A stretch of DNA of 64,000 bases from Roseiflexus sp. RS-1 (GTDB lineage Bacteria > Chloroflexota > Chloroflexia > Chloroflexales > Roseiflexaceae), in contig NC_009523.1 in NCBI RefSeq assembly GCF_000016665.1, positions 4,711,501 through 4,775,500 on the forward strand, written 5' to 3'. Shown here piece after piece: positions 36,054-44,848 of the stretch (its first letter is position 1; the number at the start of each line of letters is the position of its first letter). The position numbers were made by a program, and so were the translations under genes. Below the pieces are notes generated by a model. It did not search any database and was not told where the DNA came from. It saw only the letters and a program-made list of their open reading frames with translations.

Positions 36054-38621
36054 TTACAAGTGCCTCTGATACTCTTCGAGCGCCTGGATCGCCTCCTCCC
36101 GGCGATGCTCAATCAGATGATCGAGCGGGTGATTGCCCGGCGGCGCGATCAGAGCGTCGAGTTGCGTGTAGATATCATTCAGCAGATCATTCGCCGACTT
36201 TGGAGACGGCACATCGAAGACTGCCCGCATCCCGCCCAGGATCATGCGATCCGCAGCAGCGGCAAGTTCCTGCGCCAGTTCAAACTTGATGGTGCGCAAT
36301 CGTCCCGACGGCGAGTCATCGTGACCGGGTTGATCCTTTGCCAGCGCCGTGTGTGAACCGGCCTCTTCGTTGGCACGGGTCATGCGTTCAATCACGTCGG
36401 CAATCCGCCGCAACATCGCAATCCCTTGAGGGGTGGCAATCACATCCCGGAATGTTTCCCGGATGCGGGTGCGCAACCCTTCCATTCCGCCGCTGGCGAA
36501 GAACCCTGCAATGCCGCCGATGACCCCTCCCGCAAGACCGCCGAGCAGGCCTCCAAGCGCCGCTCCGATAACCGCTCCCGCCGCTGCGCCTCCCAGCACC
36601 CCGCCGCCAATGATGCGACCTGCCGCCCGCAACCCCGTGCCTCCCACAGCCCTGACCCAATCGAGAAACCCCGGCGCTCCTTCGTGTTCGTGCTCATCGT
36701 GGCTGTGTGCCACAGGCGGCGCCTCGCTCCCGACATGCACCTGATCGGGGGTTGGATCGACGGTGGTGCGTCCTGCCACACGGTTGACCAGGGGCATTTC
36801 GCTTTCGATCTCATCGGCGATTGCCCGTATTTTGTGCGCCAATGAATGCAGTTTGTCGTTGTCGCCGAACGCCCCTGTGCCCAGTTGACCCTGGACTGGC
36901 TCGACCTTCCCCGTCGCGGGATTATAGAGAAGGGTCGGCGCCGGTTGCCCAATGGCTAACTCAACGAAGTTCGAGTGAGCAAAGAAGTCTTCGAGCGCAT
37001 GACCCGCCCGCCCCATGGCATCGGCGACATCAGGTCCCCAGTGTCCGGTCGGTCCGCGAGGAACCGTACCCCGAATCGTCTCAGCCGGCATGGTGATCGT
37101 CCGCGCTTCGCGCTCACGCAGCGCCGCCTGACGCTCGGCGCGCACCTGATTCCGAATACGCAACCATATCTGGATGTATGGTTGATCCTCCGGCAGGCTC
37201 GGATCGAGGCGCTGATTGACTTTGTAGTTCGTCTGCGCCCAAAAGCGCCGATCCACCTCGGCGTTGAAAGCCGGTCCGCTGGTCGATAGATCGGCTTCTG
37301 CGCCTGCGCCATTGCCGGTCCCCCGTGGTGCAGTGATAACCTCCTCTTCGAACGTGATCTCCTGAAATGGAGTATGTTCAACCTGGATCGCGGTTTCCTG
37401 CGCCACCGCTGTGGTACGCAGCGCTCCGCGCGCCACAGGCGGTCCCGGCATGCGCTCTTCCAGTTCGGCTGCGCGATCGCGAAACGCCTCCGCAGTTTGC
37501 CCTGTTTTCTGTCCATGCATATCGCCACGGTACGACTGAGCGGCGCGGAAGAGTTGCGCCTTGATGTATTCCCGCGAGTCGATCATGTACTTCGGAATGC
37601 GTTCGCCCTCCGGGATCACCAGGAGATCTTCACGGTTCACCCTGGCTTCCCCGCGATCACCCTGGAGAGCCGCTTCACTGGCGGGATTATCCATGTGCTC
37701 GTAGAAATTGTATCCCCCGTATGATTGAGTATTTGCCAGTTCGCTGACGCGACCGGGGATCATGTCAAGCAACGCGCCGACTGCCCGGTTGAACCGGTCG
37801 ATTGCCGGATCGAGCGATTCGCGGTTGAAGGCTGCCAGTTTGATCGCTTTCCACGTCAGCACGATATTCGCAAGCGCCGGATGCGCCTGTGAGAAGTCAC
37901 GTTCCCAGTTGGCCGCGTAGATCTGACCGATCTCTTCCGCCGAAAAGCCGGTTCCGACAAGCCCGTGAACCGTTGCCTGCCGGTGGTACCGCGGGTCGAA
38001 CGCCTGCGGGAATAATGTTGGCGTTGGCGGCGACAGTGCGCGCAGATGAGTCGAAGAGGCGGAGGGAGCGAGACCGGCAGCGCGATGCGCCACGGCTTCG
38101 GCTTGCTGTTCGAGGGTGTCATACTCGTGCGGATCGGCTGCATTGCGTGCGCTATCGTTTCCCTGCTGCGCCACGTGCGCCAGTTCGTGCAGCAGCACAT
38201 GGGCGCCATGGGGCGTCTCCGGTTGATACCGCCCCGGCGCAACGTGGATCTCCTGCGACAGAGCGAACGCTTCCACGCCGCTGGCAGCAGCAAGCGGACT
38301 ATTGCGATGGATCGCAGCGTGACTCAGGTCGTAGTTCGTCGCGCGCGAGGCGCGCTCCCGCAGATCATCCTCTGGATTGCGCGGCAGAACCAGAGGTGCA
38401 ATGAGAGACGGTTCGTCTGGCGCCGTGCGCTGACGCGCATCGCTTTCGATCTGCAACGACTCAAAAGAGTGACCGGCTGGGAAGGCGGCGCTCTGATCGG
38501 CGGCATCTGCGCGTTCGTTGCTGGCGGCTGCGTGGGAAGCGGTCTGTCGAGAAATACGCGATAATGGAGCGGCGTCGAATGCTGGCGGTTTTCGTTGAGA
38601 AAGGCGGTTCGTTGATCTCAT
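36054..38621 (-). CDS. DUF4157-Het-C-glycine-zipper protein, candidate toxin/effector
   Basis: This modular protein has 855 residues and no signal peptide. After a disordered Ser/Ala/Arg-rich start, residues about 100-170 form a DUF4157 (eCIS core) domain with the metallopeptidase-like HELAH at 145-149 inside VLLHELAHVAQQG. A middle region of unknown fold (about 210-520) is followed by a Het-C-like region with HALEDFFAHSNFVELAIG (from His541) and SHTALAKDQPGH (near 756). Between them lie a His-rich patch (HSHDEHEHEG, about 640) and a glycine zipper able to insert into membranes (about 664-712). The start is ATG 38621, after AAAGGGTGGG; an upstream frame is open. No secretion genes are adjacent. 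Toxicity is inference from the domain types. Confidence 0.8.
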   Translation of the reverse strand: MRSTNRLSQRKPPAFDAAPLSRISRQTASHAAASNERADAADQSAAFPAGHSFESLQIESDARQRTAPDEPSLIAPLVLPRNPEDDLRERASRATNYDLSHAAIHRNSPLAAASGVEAFALSQEIHVAPGRYQPETPHGAHVLLHELAHVAQQGNDSARNAADPHEYDTLEQQAEAVAHRAAGLAPSASSTHLRALSPPTPTLFPQAFDPRYHRQATVHGLVGTGFSAEEIGQIYAANWERDFSQAHPALANIVLTWKAIKLAAFNRESLDPAIDRFNRAVGALLDMIPGRVSELANTQSYGGYNFYEHMDNPASEAALQGDRGEARVNREDLLVIPEGERIPKYMIDSREYIKAQLFRAAQSYRGDMHGQKTGQTAEAFRDRAAELEERMPGPPVARGALRTTAVAQETAIQVEHTPFQEITFEEEVITAPRGTGNGAGAEADLSTSGPAFNAEVDRRFWAQTNYKVNQRLDPSLPEDQPYIQIWLRIRNQVRAERQAALREREARTITMPAETIRGTVPRGPTGHWGPDVADAMGRAGHALEDFFAHSNFVELAIGQPAPTLLYNPATGKVEPVQGQLGTGAFGDNDKLHSLAHKIRAIADEIESEMPLVNRVAGRTTVDPTPDQVHVGSEAPPVAHSHDEHEHEGAPGFLDWVRAVGGTGLRAAGRIIGGGVLGGAAAGAVIGAALGGLLGGLAGGVIGGIAGFFASGGMEGLRTRIRETFRDVIATPQGIAMLRRIADVIERMTRANEEAGSHTALAKDQPGHDDSPSGRLRTIKFELAQELAAAADRMILGGMRAVFDVPSPKSANDLLNDIYTQLDALIAPPGNHPLDHLIEHRREEAIQALEEYQRHL

Positions 38622-38818
38622 GCACCCACCCTTTCTTTTTCCAGATGGGAGGACCTGTAGGGAGCAACAGCCGGATTGCAGCGCAATGCAAGGAAGAGTA
38701 TACTTCATCTGTCCTTCACCGGTAAAGAACGATTCTGTTTAAGCAAACTGGCGCAATTGCGGCAGGCGACGTCTCTGAAGTCGAAGCCGGTCATCATCAA
38801 GCCATCGAAAGAGTCGAT

Positions 38819-40204
38819 ATGTCCATGATCGAAGACGCCATGACCGCGCAACCGGCAGGCATCTGGGTTGCCGGACGACGTATGCTCACTGTTGGTCTGA
38901 CGCTGATCATCATCGCAACCGCCTTCGAGATGCTGGCGGTCGCTGCAACGATGCCGGCCACGGCGCAAGACCTGGGTGGACTGGCGTGGTATGGTTGGGC
39001 ATTCAGTGCGTTCATGCTGGCAAACATGGTTGCAGCGACCGTCGCGGGACCAGAGGCGGATCGCCGGGGGATTGCGACGCCATTTATCGCCGGCACATGC
39101 CTGTTTGTTGGCGGTTTGCTGATCGCCGGTCTTGCCCCCACCATGCCGCTGCTGATTGTCGGGCGCGCCGTGCAGGGGCTGGGTAGCGGCATCATTGGCG
39201 CGGTGGTCTACATCATCGTGGGACGTGGCTATGAGACGGATGCGCGTCCGCGCATGCTGGCGATCATTTCGAGCGCCTGGGTTGTGCCGGGCATGGTTAG
39301 TCCAGGAGTGGCGGGAATTATTACCGAAACCATCGGCTGGCGCTGGGTCTTTCTCGGCTTGATCCCGCTACCGATCCTGGCGGCATGCATGGCGCTGCCG
39401 TCGTTGCGTCGTCTGGCGCCAGCGCAGCATAGTACGTCTGGCAATCATCAACGTAACCGTGAGATCAGGCTGGCGCTTGTGCTCGCCACAGGCGCAGGAA
39501 TGGTCATCGGCGGACTGGGGTGGATGAGCGCTGCGCCGCCGACGGGCGTGGCGCTCCTCTCCCTCGGCGCAGTTGCGACAATCATTGCGCTACGTCAGGT
39601 GCTGCCCGCAGGAACGCTCCGTGCCGCACCCGGACTTCCAGCCGCCATCGCGGCAATGGGGCTGCTCAACCTGGCATTCTTCGGCGTCGATGCATTCGTC
39701 CCGCTGGCGCTTACGACCGTGCGTGGGTTGAGCATCGTTACCGCCGGGCTGGCGCTGACCGCTGCCACCCTGACGTGGACTGCTGGCGCATGGATGCAGG
39801 CGCGTCTCGCCAGACGCATGCCACCTGGCTCGATTGCTGTCCTCGGCTTGCTGGTGATGCTGATCGGTATAAGCGCCACGACGGCCACAGTCGCTCCAGT
39901 AATGCCAGCACTCCTCAGTATTGGTACGTGGGGTATCGCCGGATGCGGCATCGGTCTGGCGTACTCGGCTCTTTCCCTTGCGGTGCTTCAGAATGCAACG
40001 CAGGGTCACGAGGGCCGCGCATCATCAGCGTTGCAGATTGCCAGTCAACTTGGAACTGCGCTCGGCGCAGGCATTGGCGGCGTGATCATCGGCTCAGGAG
40101 GAAGCGGCATAACCGTTGCAGCCGAACGCGTCATGCTGCACTTCGTACTGATGATCGTCGTCACCGGCATCGCCGTTTTGACCGCGTGGCGCGTGGAACG
40201 GTGA
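38819..40204 (+). CDS. MFS transporter, DHA2-like drug exporter
   Basis: This 461-residue inner-membrane antiporter has 12-14 predicted helices. The loop after helix 2 has GPEADRRGIATPF, a variant of the MFS motif A, and helix 5 carries the antiporter-type VVPGMVSPGVAGIITE (motif C). The architecture and the EmrB-like N-terminus suggest multidrug or metabolite efflux driven by protons; the substrate cannot be named. It is divergent from the DUF4157 gene. The last 94 bp, encoding the final helix and WRVER end, form the left boundary of the 1056-bp tandem duplication. Confidence 0.9.
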   Translation: MSMIEDAMTAQPAGIWVAGRRMLTVGLTLIIIATAFEMLAVAATMPATAQDLGGLAWYGWAFSAFMLANMVAATVAGPEADRRGIATPFIAGTCLFVGGLLIAGLAPTMPLLIVGRAVQGLGSGIIGAVVYIIVGRGYETDARPRMLAIISSAWVVPGMVSPGVAGIITETIGWRWVFLGLIPLPILAACMALPSLRRLAPAQHSTSGNHQRNREIRLALVLATGAGMVIGGLGWMSAAPPTGVALLSLGAVATIIALRQVLPAGTLRAAPGLPAAIAAMGLLNLAFFGVDAFVPLALTTVRGLSIVTAGLALTAATLTWTAGAWMQARLARRMPPGSIAVLGLLVMLIGISATTATVAPVMPALLSIGTWGIAGCGIGLAYSALSLAVLQNATQGHEGRASSALQIASQLGTALGAGIGGVIIGSGGSGITVAAERVMLHFVLMIVVTGIAVLTAWRVER

Positions 40205-40306
40205 AGATGGAAGGCGGGACGCGCCCTTGATAGTCTTCTGTTCCTCAGTGCTGTGACGAAGGTATCATCACGGTTCCACGAGTCGTGTCCAGGTTTTAGA
40301 TCCGTG

Positions 40307-41101
40307 CTACGGGCGAAGCCCCTGCTGGCGCAGATGTGCATCCACCCAGGCGACCTCTTCGGCGGGCAGCGCGACGTCGGGATCGAGACGATAATCGATC
40401 AGGTCGCTGTAGGCGCCGTGCTCGTAGCAGCGCTCCAACACCGCCTGCACGTCTAAGACGGCGTCCGGGTCCGGCGGGTGCAGCGGAATGGCAATCCGCG
40501 GCAGGCGCTGCCGGATCGTGCGCACATACACCTCGAACCGCTCGCGGCGCCCCGCCCGGCTGATGCAGATGACGTAGTGCCACGGTTGATAGGGGATCAG
40601 ATAGTGCGGCGGAATCGCCACCGTGGGCAGTCCCTGGCGCAACAGGTCGATCTCCACCAGATGGGTGTCGCTGGCGAGCGTCTCTTCCTGCTTGCGGCGA
40701 TACGCTTCGTGCCCTTCGCCAGGCGTTTTGTTGGCGGGGCTGAGCACCTCGATCACCGTGACGACGCGCCCGCCCCGGGTCAGGTCGAGAATCTCGATGA
40801 ACGGCTCGCGCACCTCTTCCGGCGCGACGGCGATGACCACCGGCGCATCAGCCGTCAGCACCGCCACGTCGCGCCCTTCTCCCGGCGCTTCTGCCAGCGG
40901 ACGCTGCGTGACGGTCACATCCGGATAGATAGACCGGTGCGGCGGGATGACATAGAGGCGCTCCCCGATGCGCGCGTGATAGCGGGGACGGATCTGCGGC
41001 TGGAGCGCATCCGCGCTATACGTTATCAGCCGCTGATGGACGTCGGGCCAGAGGTCGCGGCGTTCCAGGTAGGGATCCATTCCGGGAAATGGTCCTGGCA
41101 T
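40307..41101 (-). CDS. DUF4058 family protein, copy 1
   Basis: This cytoplasmic protein of 264 residues belongs to DUF4058, a family common in cyanobacteria and Chloroflexota with no assigned function. The N-terminus MPGPFPGMDPYLE and the region DLWPDVHQRLITY are diagnostic; the core has a predicted restriction-endonuclease-like pattern (VVTVIEVLSPANK, then DTHLVEIDLLRQG). That E-x-L-S-P-x-N-K segment resembles a PD-(D/E)XK site, so a nuclease-like fold is possible, but activity is unproven. AAGGGAGC precedes ATG 41101. It is nearly identical to copy 2. Confidence 0.88.
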   Translation of the reverse strand: MPGPFPGMDPYLERRDLWPDVHQRLITYSADALQPQIRPRYHARIGERLYVIPPHRSIYPDVTVTQRPLAEAPGEGRDVAVLTADAPVVIAVAPEEVREPFIEILDLTRGGRVVTVIEVLSPANKTPGEGHEAYRRKQEETLASDTHLVEIDLLRQGLPTVAIPPHYLIPYQPWHYVICISRAGRRERFEVYVRTIRQRLPRIAIPLHPPDPDAVLDVQAVLERCYEHGAYSDLIDYRLDPDVALPAEEVAWVDAHLRQQGLRP

Positions 41102-41166
41102 GCGGGTTGCTCCCTTCACGTGCTCGTGGCGCTCAGGGGATGATACCACGTTGTTCATAAGAGTGA

Positions 41167-41260
41167 AACCGTTGCAGCCGAACGCGTCATGCTGCACTTC
41201 GTACTGATGATCGTCGTCACCGGCATCGCCGTTTTGACCGCGTGGCGCGTGGAACGGTGA
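41167..41260 (+). pseudogene. Orphan 3' fragment of the MFS transporter gene
   Basis: These 94 bp repeat the last codons of the MFS gene (matching 40111-40204, including the TGA) at the start of the second duplication unit. There is no start or upstream part, so it cannot be expressed as a transporter. It marks where the duplication joint fell. Confidence 0.9.
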
Positions 41261-41362
41261 AGATGGAAGGCGGGACGCGCCCTTGATAGTCTTCTGTTCC
41301 TCAGTGCTGTGACGAAGGTATCATCACGGTTCCACGAGTCGTGTCCAGGTTTTAGATCCGTG

Positions 41363-42157
41363 CTACGGGCGAAGCCCCTGCTGGCGCAGATGTGCATCCA
41401 CCCAGGCGACCTCTTCGGCGGGCAGCGCGACGTCGGGATCGAGACGATAATCGATCAGGTCGCTGTAGGCGCCGTGCTCGTAGCAGCGCTCCAACACCGC
41501 CTGCACGTCTAAGACGGCGTCCGGGTCCGGCGGGTGCAGCGGAATGGCAATCCGCGGCAGGCGCTGCCGGATCGTGCGCACATACACCTCGAACCGCTCG
41601 CGGCGCCCCGCCCGGCTGATGCAGATGACGTAGTGCCACGGTTGATAGGGGATCAGATAGTGCGGCGGAATCGCCACCGTGGGCAGTCCCTGGCGCAACA
41701 GGTCGATCTCCACCAGATGGGTGTCGCTGGCGAGCGTCTCTTCCTGCTTGCGGCGATACGCTTCGTGCCCTTCGCCAGGCGTTTTGTTGGCGGGGCTGAG
41801 CACCTCGATCACCGTGACGACGCGCCCGCCCCGGGTCAGGTCGAGAATCTCGATGAACGGCTCGCGCACCTCTTCCGGCGCGACGGCGATGACCACCGGC
41901 GCATCAGCCGTCAGCACCGCCACGTCGCGTCCTTCTCCCGGCGCTTCTGCCAGCGGACGCTGCGTGACGGTCACATCCGGATAGATAGACCGGTGCGGCG
42001 GGATGACATAGAGGCGCTCCCCGATGCGCGCGTGATAGCGGGGACGGATCTGCGGCTGGAGCGCATCTCTGCTATACGTTATCAGGCTCTGATGGACGTC
42101 GGGCCAGAGGTCGCGGCGTTCCAGGTAGGGATCCATTCCGGGAAATGGTCCTGGCAT
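41363..42157 (-). CDS. DUF4058 family protein, copy 2
   Basis: This is the second copy of the 264-residue DUF4058 protein, offset by exactly 1056 bp. It keeps the same ribosome site and start (ATG 42157). Compared with copy 1 I see HQSL in place of HQRL and SRDALQ in place of SADALQ near the N-terminus, plus a silent change. Both copies are open and probably functional. Its promoter may differ because the sequence upstream of 42263 is unique. Confidence 0.88.
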   Translation of the reverse strand: MPGPFPGMDPYLERRDLWPDVHQSLITYSRDALQPQIRPRYHARIGERLYVIPPHRSIYPDVTVTQRPLAEAPGEGRDVAVLTADAPVVIAVAPEEVREPFIEILDLTRGGRVVTVIEVLSPANKTPGEGHEAYRRKQEETLASDTHLVEIDLLRQGLPTVAIPPHYLIPYQPWHYVICISRAGRRERFEVYVRTIRQRLPRIAIPLHPPDPDAVLDVQAVLERCYEHGAYSDLIDYRLDPDVALPAEEVAWVDAHLRQQGLRP

Positions 42158-42400
42158 GCGGGTTGCTCCCTTCACGTGCTCGTGGCGCTCAGGGGATGAT
42201 ACCACGTTGTTCATAAGAGTGAAACCGTTGCAGCCGAACGCGTCATGCTGCACTTCGTACTGAACCGGTAACATTCTGGTGCTCTCTTTGTATATGATAC
42301 AAAAGAACTTCAATCCTGCCGAAGGAACGTTTCTCAATCGCTGGATGGGGGTATTCAGGTGAATGCCGGTAACGGCATTTTTATACTACGTGGGACAAAC

Positions 42401-43693
42401 ATGTCATCCGAAACTATAACCAGGCTTGAAGCTGAAAACGCCGCGTTGCGTCAGCGTATCAACGAATTGGAAATGCGCCTCGAAGCGTATCACACGGGCA
42501 ACGCCATGCTCCGTACAACCGGTCACACCGGCGCCTTCAATGAGTTTCAAGGATTTCGTACTACGGTCGAGCGTGCATCACAGGGCATTGTGATCGTTCA
42601 TCTCGAAGGCGTCATCACCTATGTCAATTCTGCATTTTGTGCATTGACTGGCTATCATGCACTTGTCGGCAGGCATATAAGCACGCTCTATTTCGAGTAC
42701 GATCTCCCATTGCTGGACAGGGGCTTGCAGAAAGTCAGGTACGATGGCATCTGGCAGGACAACATCTCGTTGCGCCGCAGCGATGGCGCTGCTATCCCGG
42801 TGCATATCGACGCTTTTCTCATCTGTGATGATGCCGGACAACCGGCGGCGATAACCGTCATTGTCGAGGATCTGACCGAAGAACTCCGGCGTGAGGAGCG
42901 GCTGCGCCTGTTCGAGGCGCTGGTCGAAAACGCCCCCGATGCCATCGGCGTCGCTAATGTCAGGGGCAATGTTATCTACGCCAACACTGCGTATCAGACG
43001 TTGACCGGCTGTGGCGACCAGCTCATCGGCATGAATGCCTTCGATGGCATCGTAGAACATGATCGCCAGGCAGTGCGCACAGCGCTGGCGCGTCTGGAGG
43101 ACAATAACGCAGTTGTGCTCGACATTCGCATCCAGCGCAGGGACGGCGGCATTGCGCCGGTGTCGGCAGCGATGTATGCGCAGCGATCTCCGCGCGACGA
43201 GGTGTGGCTCATCGGCTTCCTGCGCGACATCAGCGACCAGAAACGCGCCGAGGCGGAACGCTTCGCGCTCCAGCAGCAGGTGATCGAGGCGCAGCGCGCC
43301 GCCATCCGCGAACTCTCCACCCCGCTCATTCCGATCAGTGAGACGGCGGTGATTATGCCGCTGGTCGGCGCCATCGACAGCGCGCGGGCGCAGCAGATCA
43401 TCGACACCCTGCTCGAAGGGGTCGCCGCCCATCGCGCGGACGTGGCGATTGTTGACATCACCGGGGTGCAGGTGGTCGATACGCAGGTCGCCAGTGCGCT
43501 GGTGCGCGCCGCACAGGCGGTGCGGCTGCTGGGGGCGCAGGTGATCCTGACCGGCATCAAGCCGCAGGTGGCGCAGACGCTGGTGCAGTTGGGGGTCAGT
43601 CTGGAAGGCATCCGCACCACCGGGTCGCTCCAGACCGGCATACGTCTGGCGCTGGATCACGATGCCATCCGGCGAAAGGGCGCCGGACGCTAA
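42401..43693 (+). CDS. PAS-PAS-STAS regulator (RsbR-like)
   Basis: This cytoplasmic protein has about 430 residues. A short coiled coil (LEAENAALRQRINELEMRL) precedes two PAS domains (about 55-175 and 180-300), then a linker helix and a C-terminal STAS domain (about 315-425) opening with RELSTPLIPI, the hallmark of RsbR/stressosome-type proteins. In the phospho-site strand the sequence reads VDITGVQVVDTQVASAL, so Thr residues take the place of the usual Ser/Thr pair. It probably senses a signal through PAS and controls partner switching. ATG 42401 is chosen; GTG 42359 is in frame. It converges on the SpoIIM gene with a 4-nt overlap. Confidence 0.88.
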   Translation: MSSETITRLEAENAALRQRINELEMRLEAYHTGNAMLRTTGHTGAFNEFQGFRTTVERASQGIVIVHLEGVITYVNSAFCALTGYHALVGRHISTLYFEYDLPLLDRGLQKVRYDGIWQDNISLRRSDGAAIPVHIDAFLICDDAGQPAAITVIVEDLTEELRREERLRLFEALVENAPDAIGVANVRGNVIYANTAYQTLTGCGDQLIGMNAFDGIVEHDRQAVRTALARLEDNNAVVLDIRIQRRDGGIAPVSAAMYAQRSPRDEVWLIGFLRDISDQKRAEAERFALQQQVIEAQRAAIRELSTPLIPISETAVIMPLVGAIDSARAQQIIDTLLEGVAAHRADVAIVDITGVQVVDTQVASALVRAAQAVRLLGAQVILTGIKPQVAQTLVQLGVSLEGIRTTGSLQTGIRLALDHDAIRRKGAGR

Positions 43694-44658
43694 TCTCTTT
43701 TGCGCTCCCGTCCTGCCAGCAAGAGGTATGCGTACAGCGCCGCCCCGCTGAGAACCGCGACCGCCAGTTTGACCGTCAGCGGCAAATCCGACGGTGAGAT
43801 GAACCCCTCGATCACACCTGCAACGACCAATAGCAGCGCACAACCGAGTATCAGACGTACTGCCCGGCGCGCTGCCAGTACGAGCGCCGTGCGCCGGGTG
43901 ATCAATCCTGGACGGGCGACTGCCCACCCGAGTTGCAATCCTGCGCCGCCTGCGATGATGATCACGCTCAGTTCGATCACCCCGTGCGCTGCGACGAATC
44001 CCCACAGATTGCTGCTGAATCCGTATGCCTGCGCCGCTCCTGCCACAACTCCCAGAAGCAGTCCATTCTGCGCCAGCACGAACAACGTGAGTATACCGAG
44101 CAATACCCCGCCAGCAAACGCCAGGATGGCTACACGGATGTTGTTGGTGGTGATCAGCGCTGCCGATGCGGCGCGCCCGTCGTCGTTGATCGACTTCCAC
44201 CACTCGCGCCCGGCACGAATGTCGTTGATGACTTCTTCGACGCCGGGAATCAGCAATGATCCAGAGGGCGGATCGTTCAGGGTGACAAAAAAGCCGATCA
44301 GCGCCGGTATCAAAAACATCAACAGCGACGCAAGCGAGTAAACCCACGTTTCCCGGAATGTCCGCGGCAGATCGGTGGCGAAGTAGCGCACCAGCCCGCT
44401 GCTGCGATCCGCGCGTCGCTGATACACTTCTGCGTGAGCACGCGCCACCAGACCGTTGAGGTAATCCACCACACGATGCCCGGAAAAATCGCGGCGCGCG
44501 ATCGCCAGATCCGACGTCGCGCTGCGGTACAGGCGTCCTAACTCGGCGATCTCTTCATCTTCAAGCGCCGCCAACCCGCCACGACGCGAACGTTCAATGA
44601 TTGTGCTCAGGCGTTCCCACGACGCTTTTCTCCGATTGATGAAATCTTCGACGAGCAT
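43690..44658 (-). CDS. SpoIIM-family (DUF95) membrane protein
   Basis: This 322-residue integral membrane protein belongs to the stage II sporulation M family, which is widespread in non-sporulating bacteria and often sits beside RDD or MoxR genes. The soluble N-terminus (LVEDFINRRKASWERL, about 1-95) is followed by about five or six helices, including GVLLGILTLFVLAQNGLLLG and a FVAAHGVIELSVIIIAGGAGL segment typical of the family. Function outside sporulation is unknown. Start ATG 44658 lies right after a 7-bp repeat tract with no Shine-Dalgarno; the frame runs 26 residues into the repeats. Confidence 0.87.
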   Translation of the reverse strand: MLVEDFINRRKASWERLSTIIERSRRGGLAALEDEEIAELGRLYRSATSDLAIARRDFSGHRVVDYLNGLVARAHAEVYQRRADRSSGLVRYFATDLPRTFRETWVYSLASLLMFLIPALIGFFVTLNDPPSGSLLIPGVEEVINDIRAGREWWKSINDDGRAASAALITTNNIRVAILAFAGGVLLGILTLFVLAQNGLLLGVVAGAAQAYGFSSNLWGFVAAHGVIELSVIIIAGGAGLQLGWAVARPGLITRRTALVLAARRAVRLILGCALLLVVAGVIEGFISPSDLPLTVKLAVAVLSGAALYAYLLLAGRERKRD

Positions 44659-44665
44659 AATCGTT

Positions 44666-44832
44666 GAGAACCAAGAACCAAGAACCGAGAACTGAGAACT
44701 GAGAACCGAGAACTGAGAACCGGGTTCAACGATCAACGTTCAACGTTCAACGCTCCAACCTTCAACCTTCAACCTTTCAACCTTCATCCTTACCACCCTC
44801 AACCTTCAACCCGCAACGTTCAACGTTCAACC
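44666..44832 (-). repeat. Composite 7-bp tandem repeats upstream of the SpoIIM gene
   Basis: On the plus strand, eight in-register heptamers of the form GAGAACC/AAGAACC/GAGAACT fill 44666-44721, followed by degenerate TTCAACC/TTCAACG heptamers to 44832. Read on the minus strand this is the same order as before rsmH: GTTGAAC-type copies, then GTTCTC-type copies, then the gene. A CTCACCT/CTCGCCT patch and another TTCAAC pair follow, and the manA stop codon falls in the last pair. Confidence 0.9.
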
Positions 44833-44848
44833 CTCACCTCTCGCCTCT

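Larger units (their letters stand above)
40111..42263. repeat. 1056-bp direct tandem duplication (two units plus 41 bp)
   Basis: Unit 1 is 40111-41166 and unit 2 is 41167-42222. A third partial copy of 41 bp (42223-42263) follows before unique sequence. Each unit carries the 3' end of the MFS gene and one complete DUF4058 gene. I find only about six base differences between the units, five of them clustered near the 5' end of the DUF4058 gene (compare 41008-41033 with 42064-42089), so the event is recent. The 41-bp end repeat is the likely recombination or slippage site. Confidence 0.95.
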
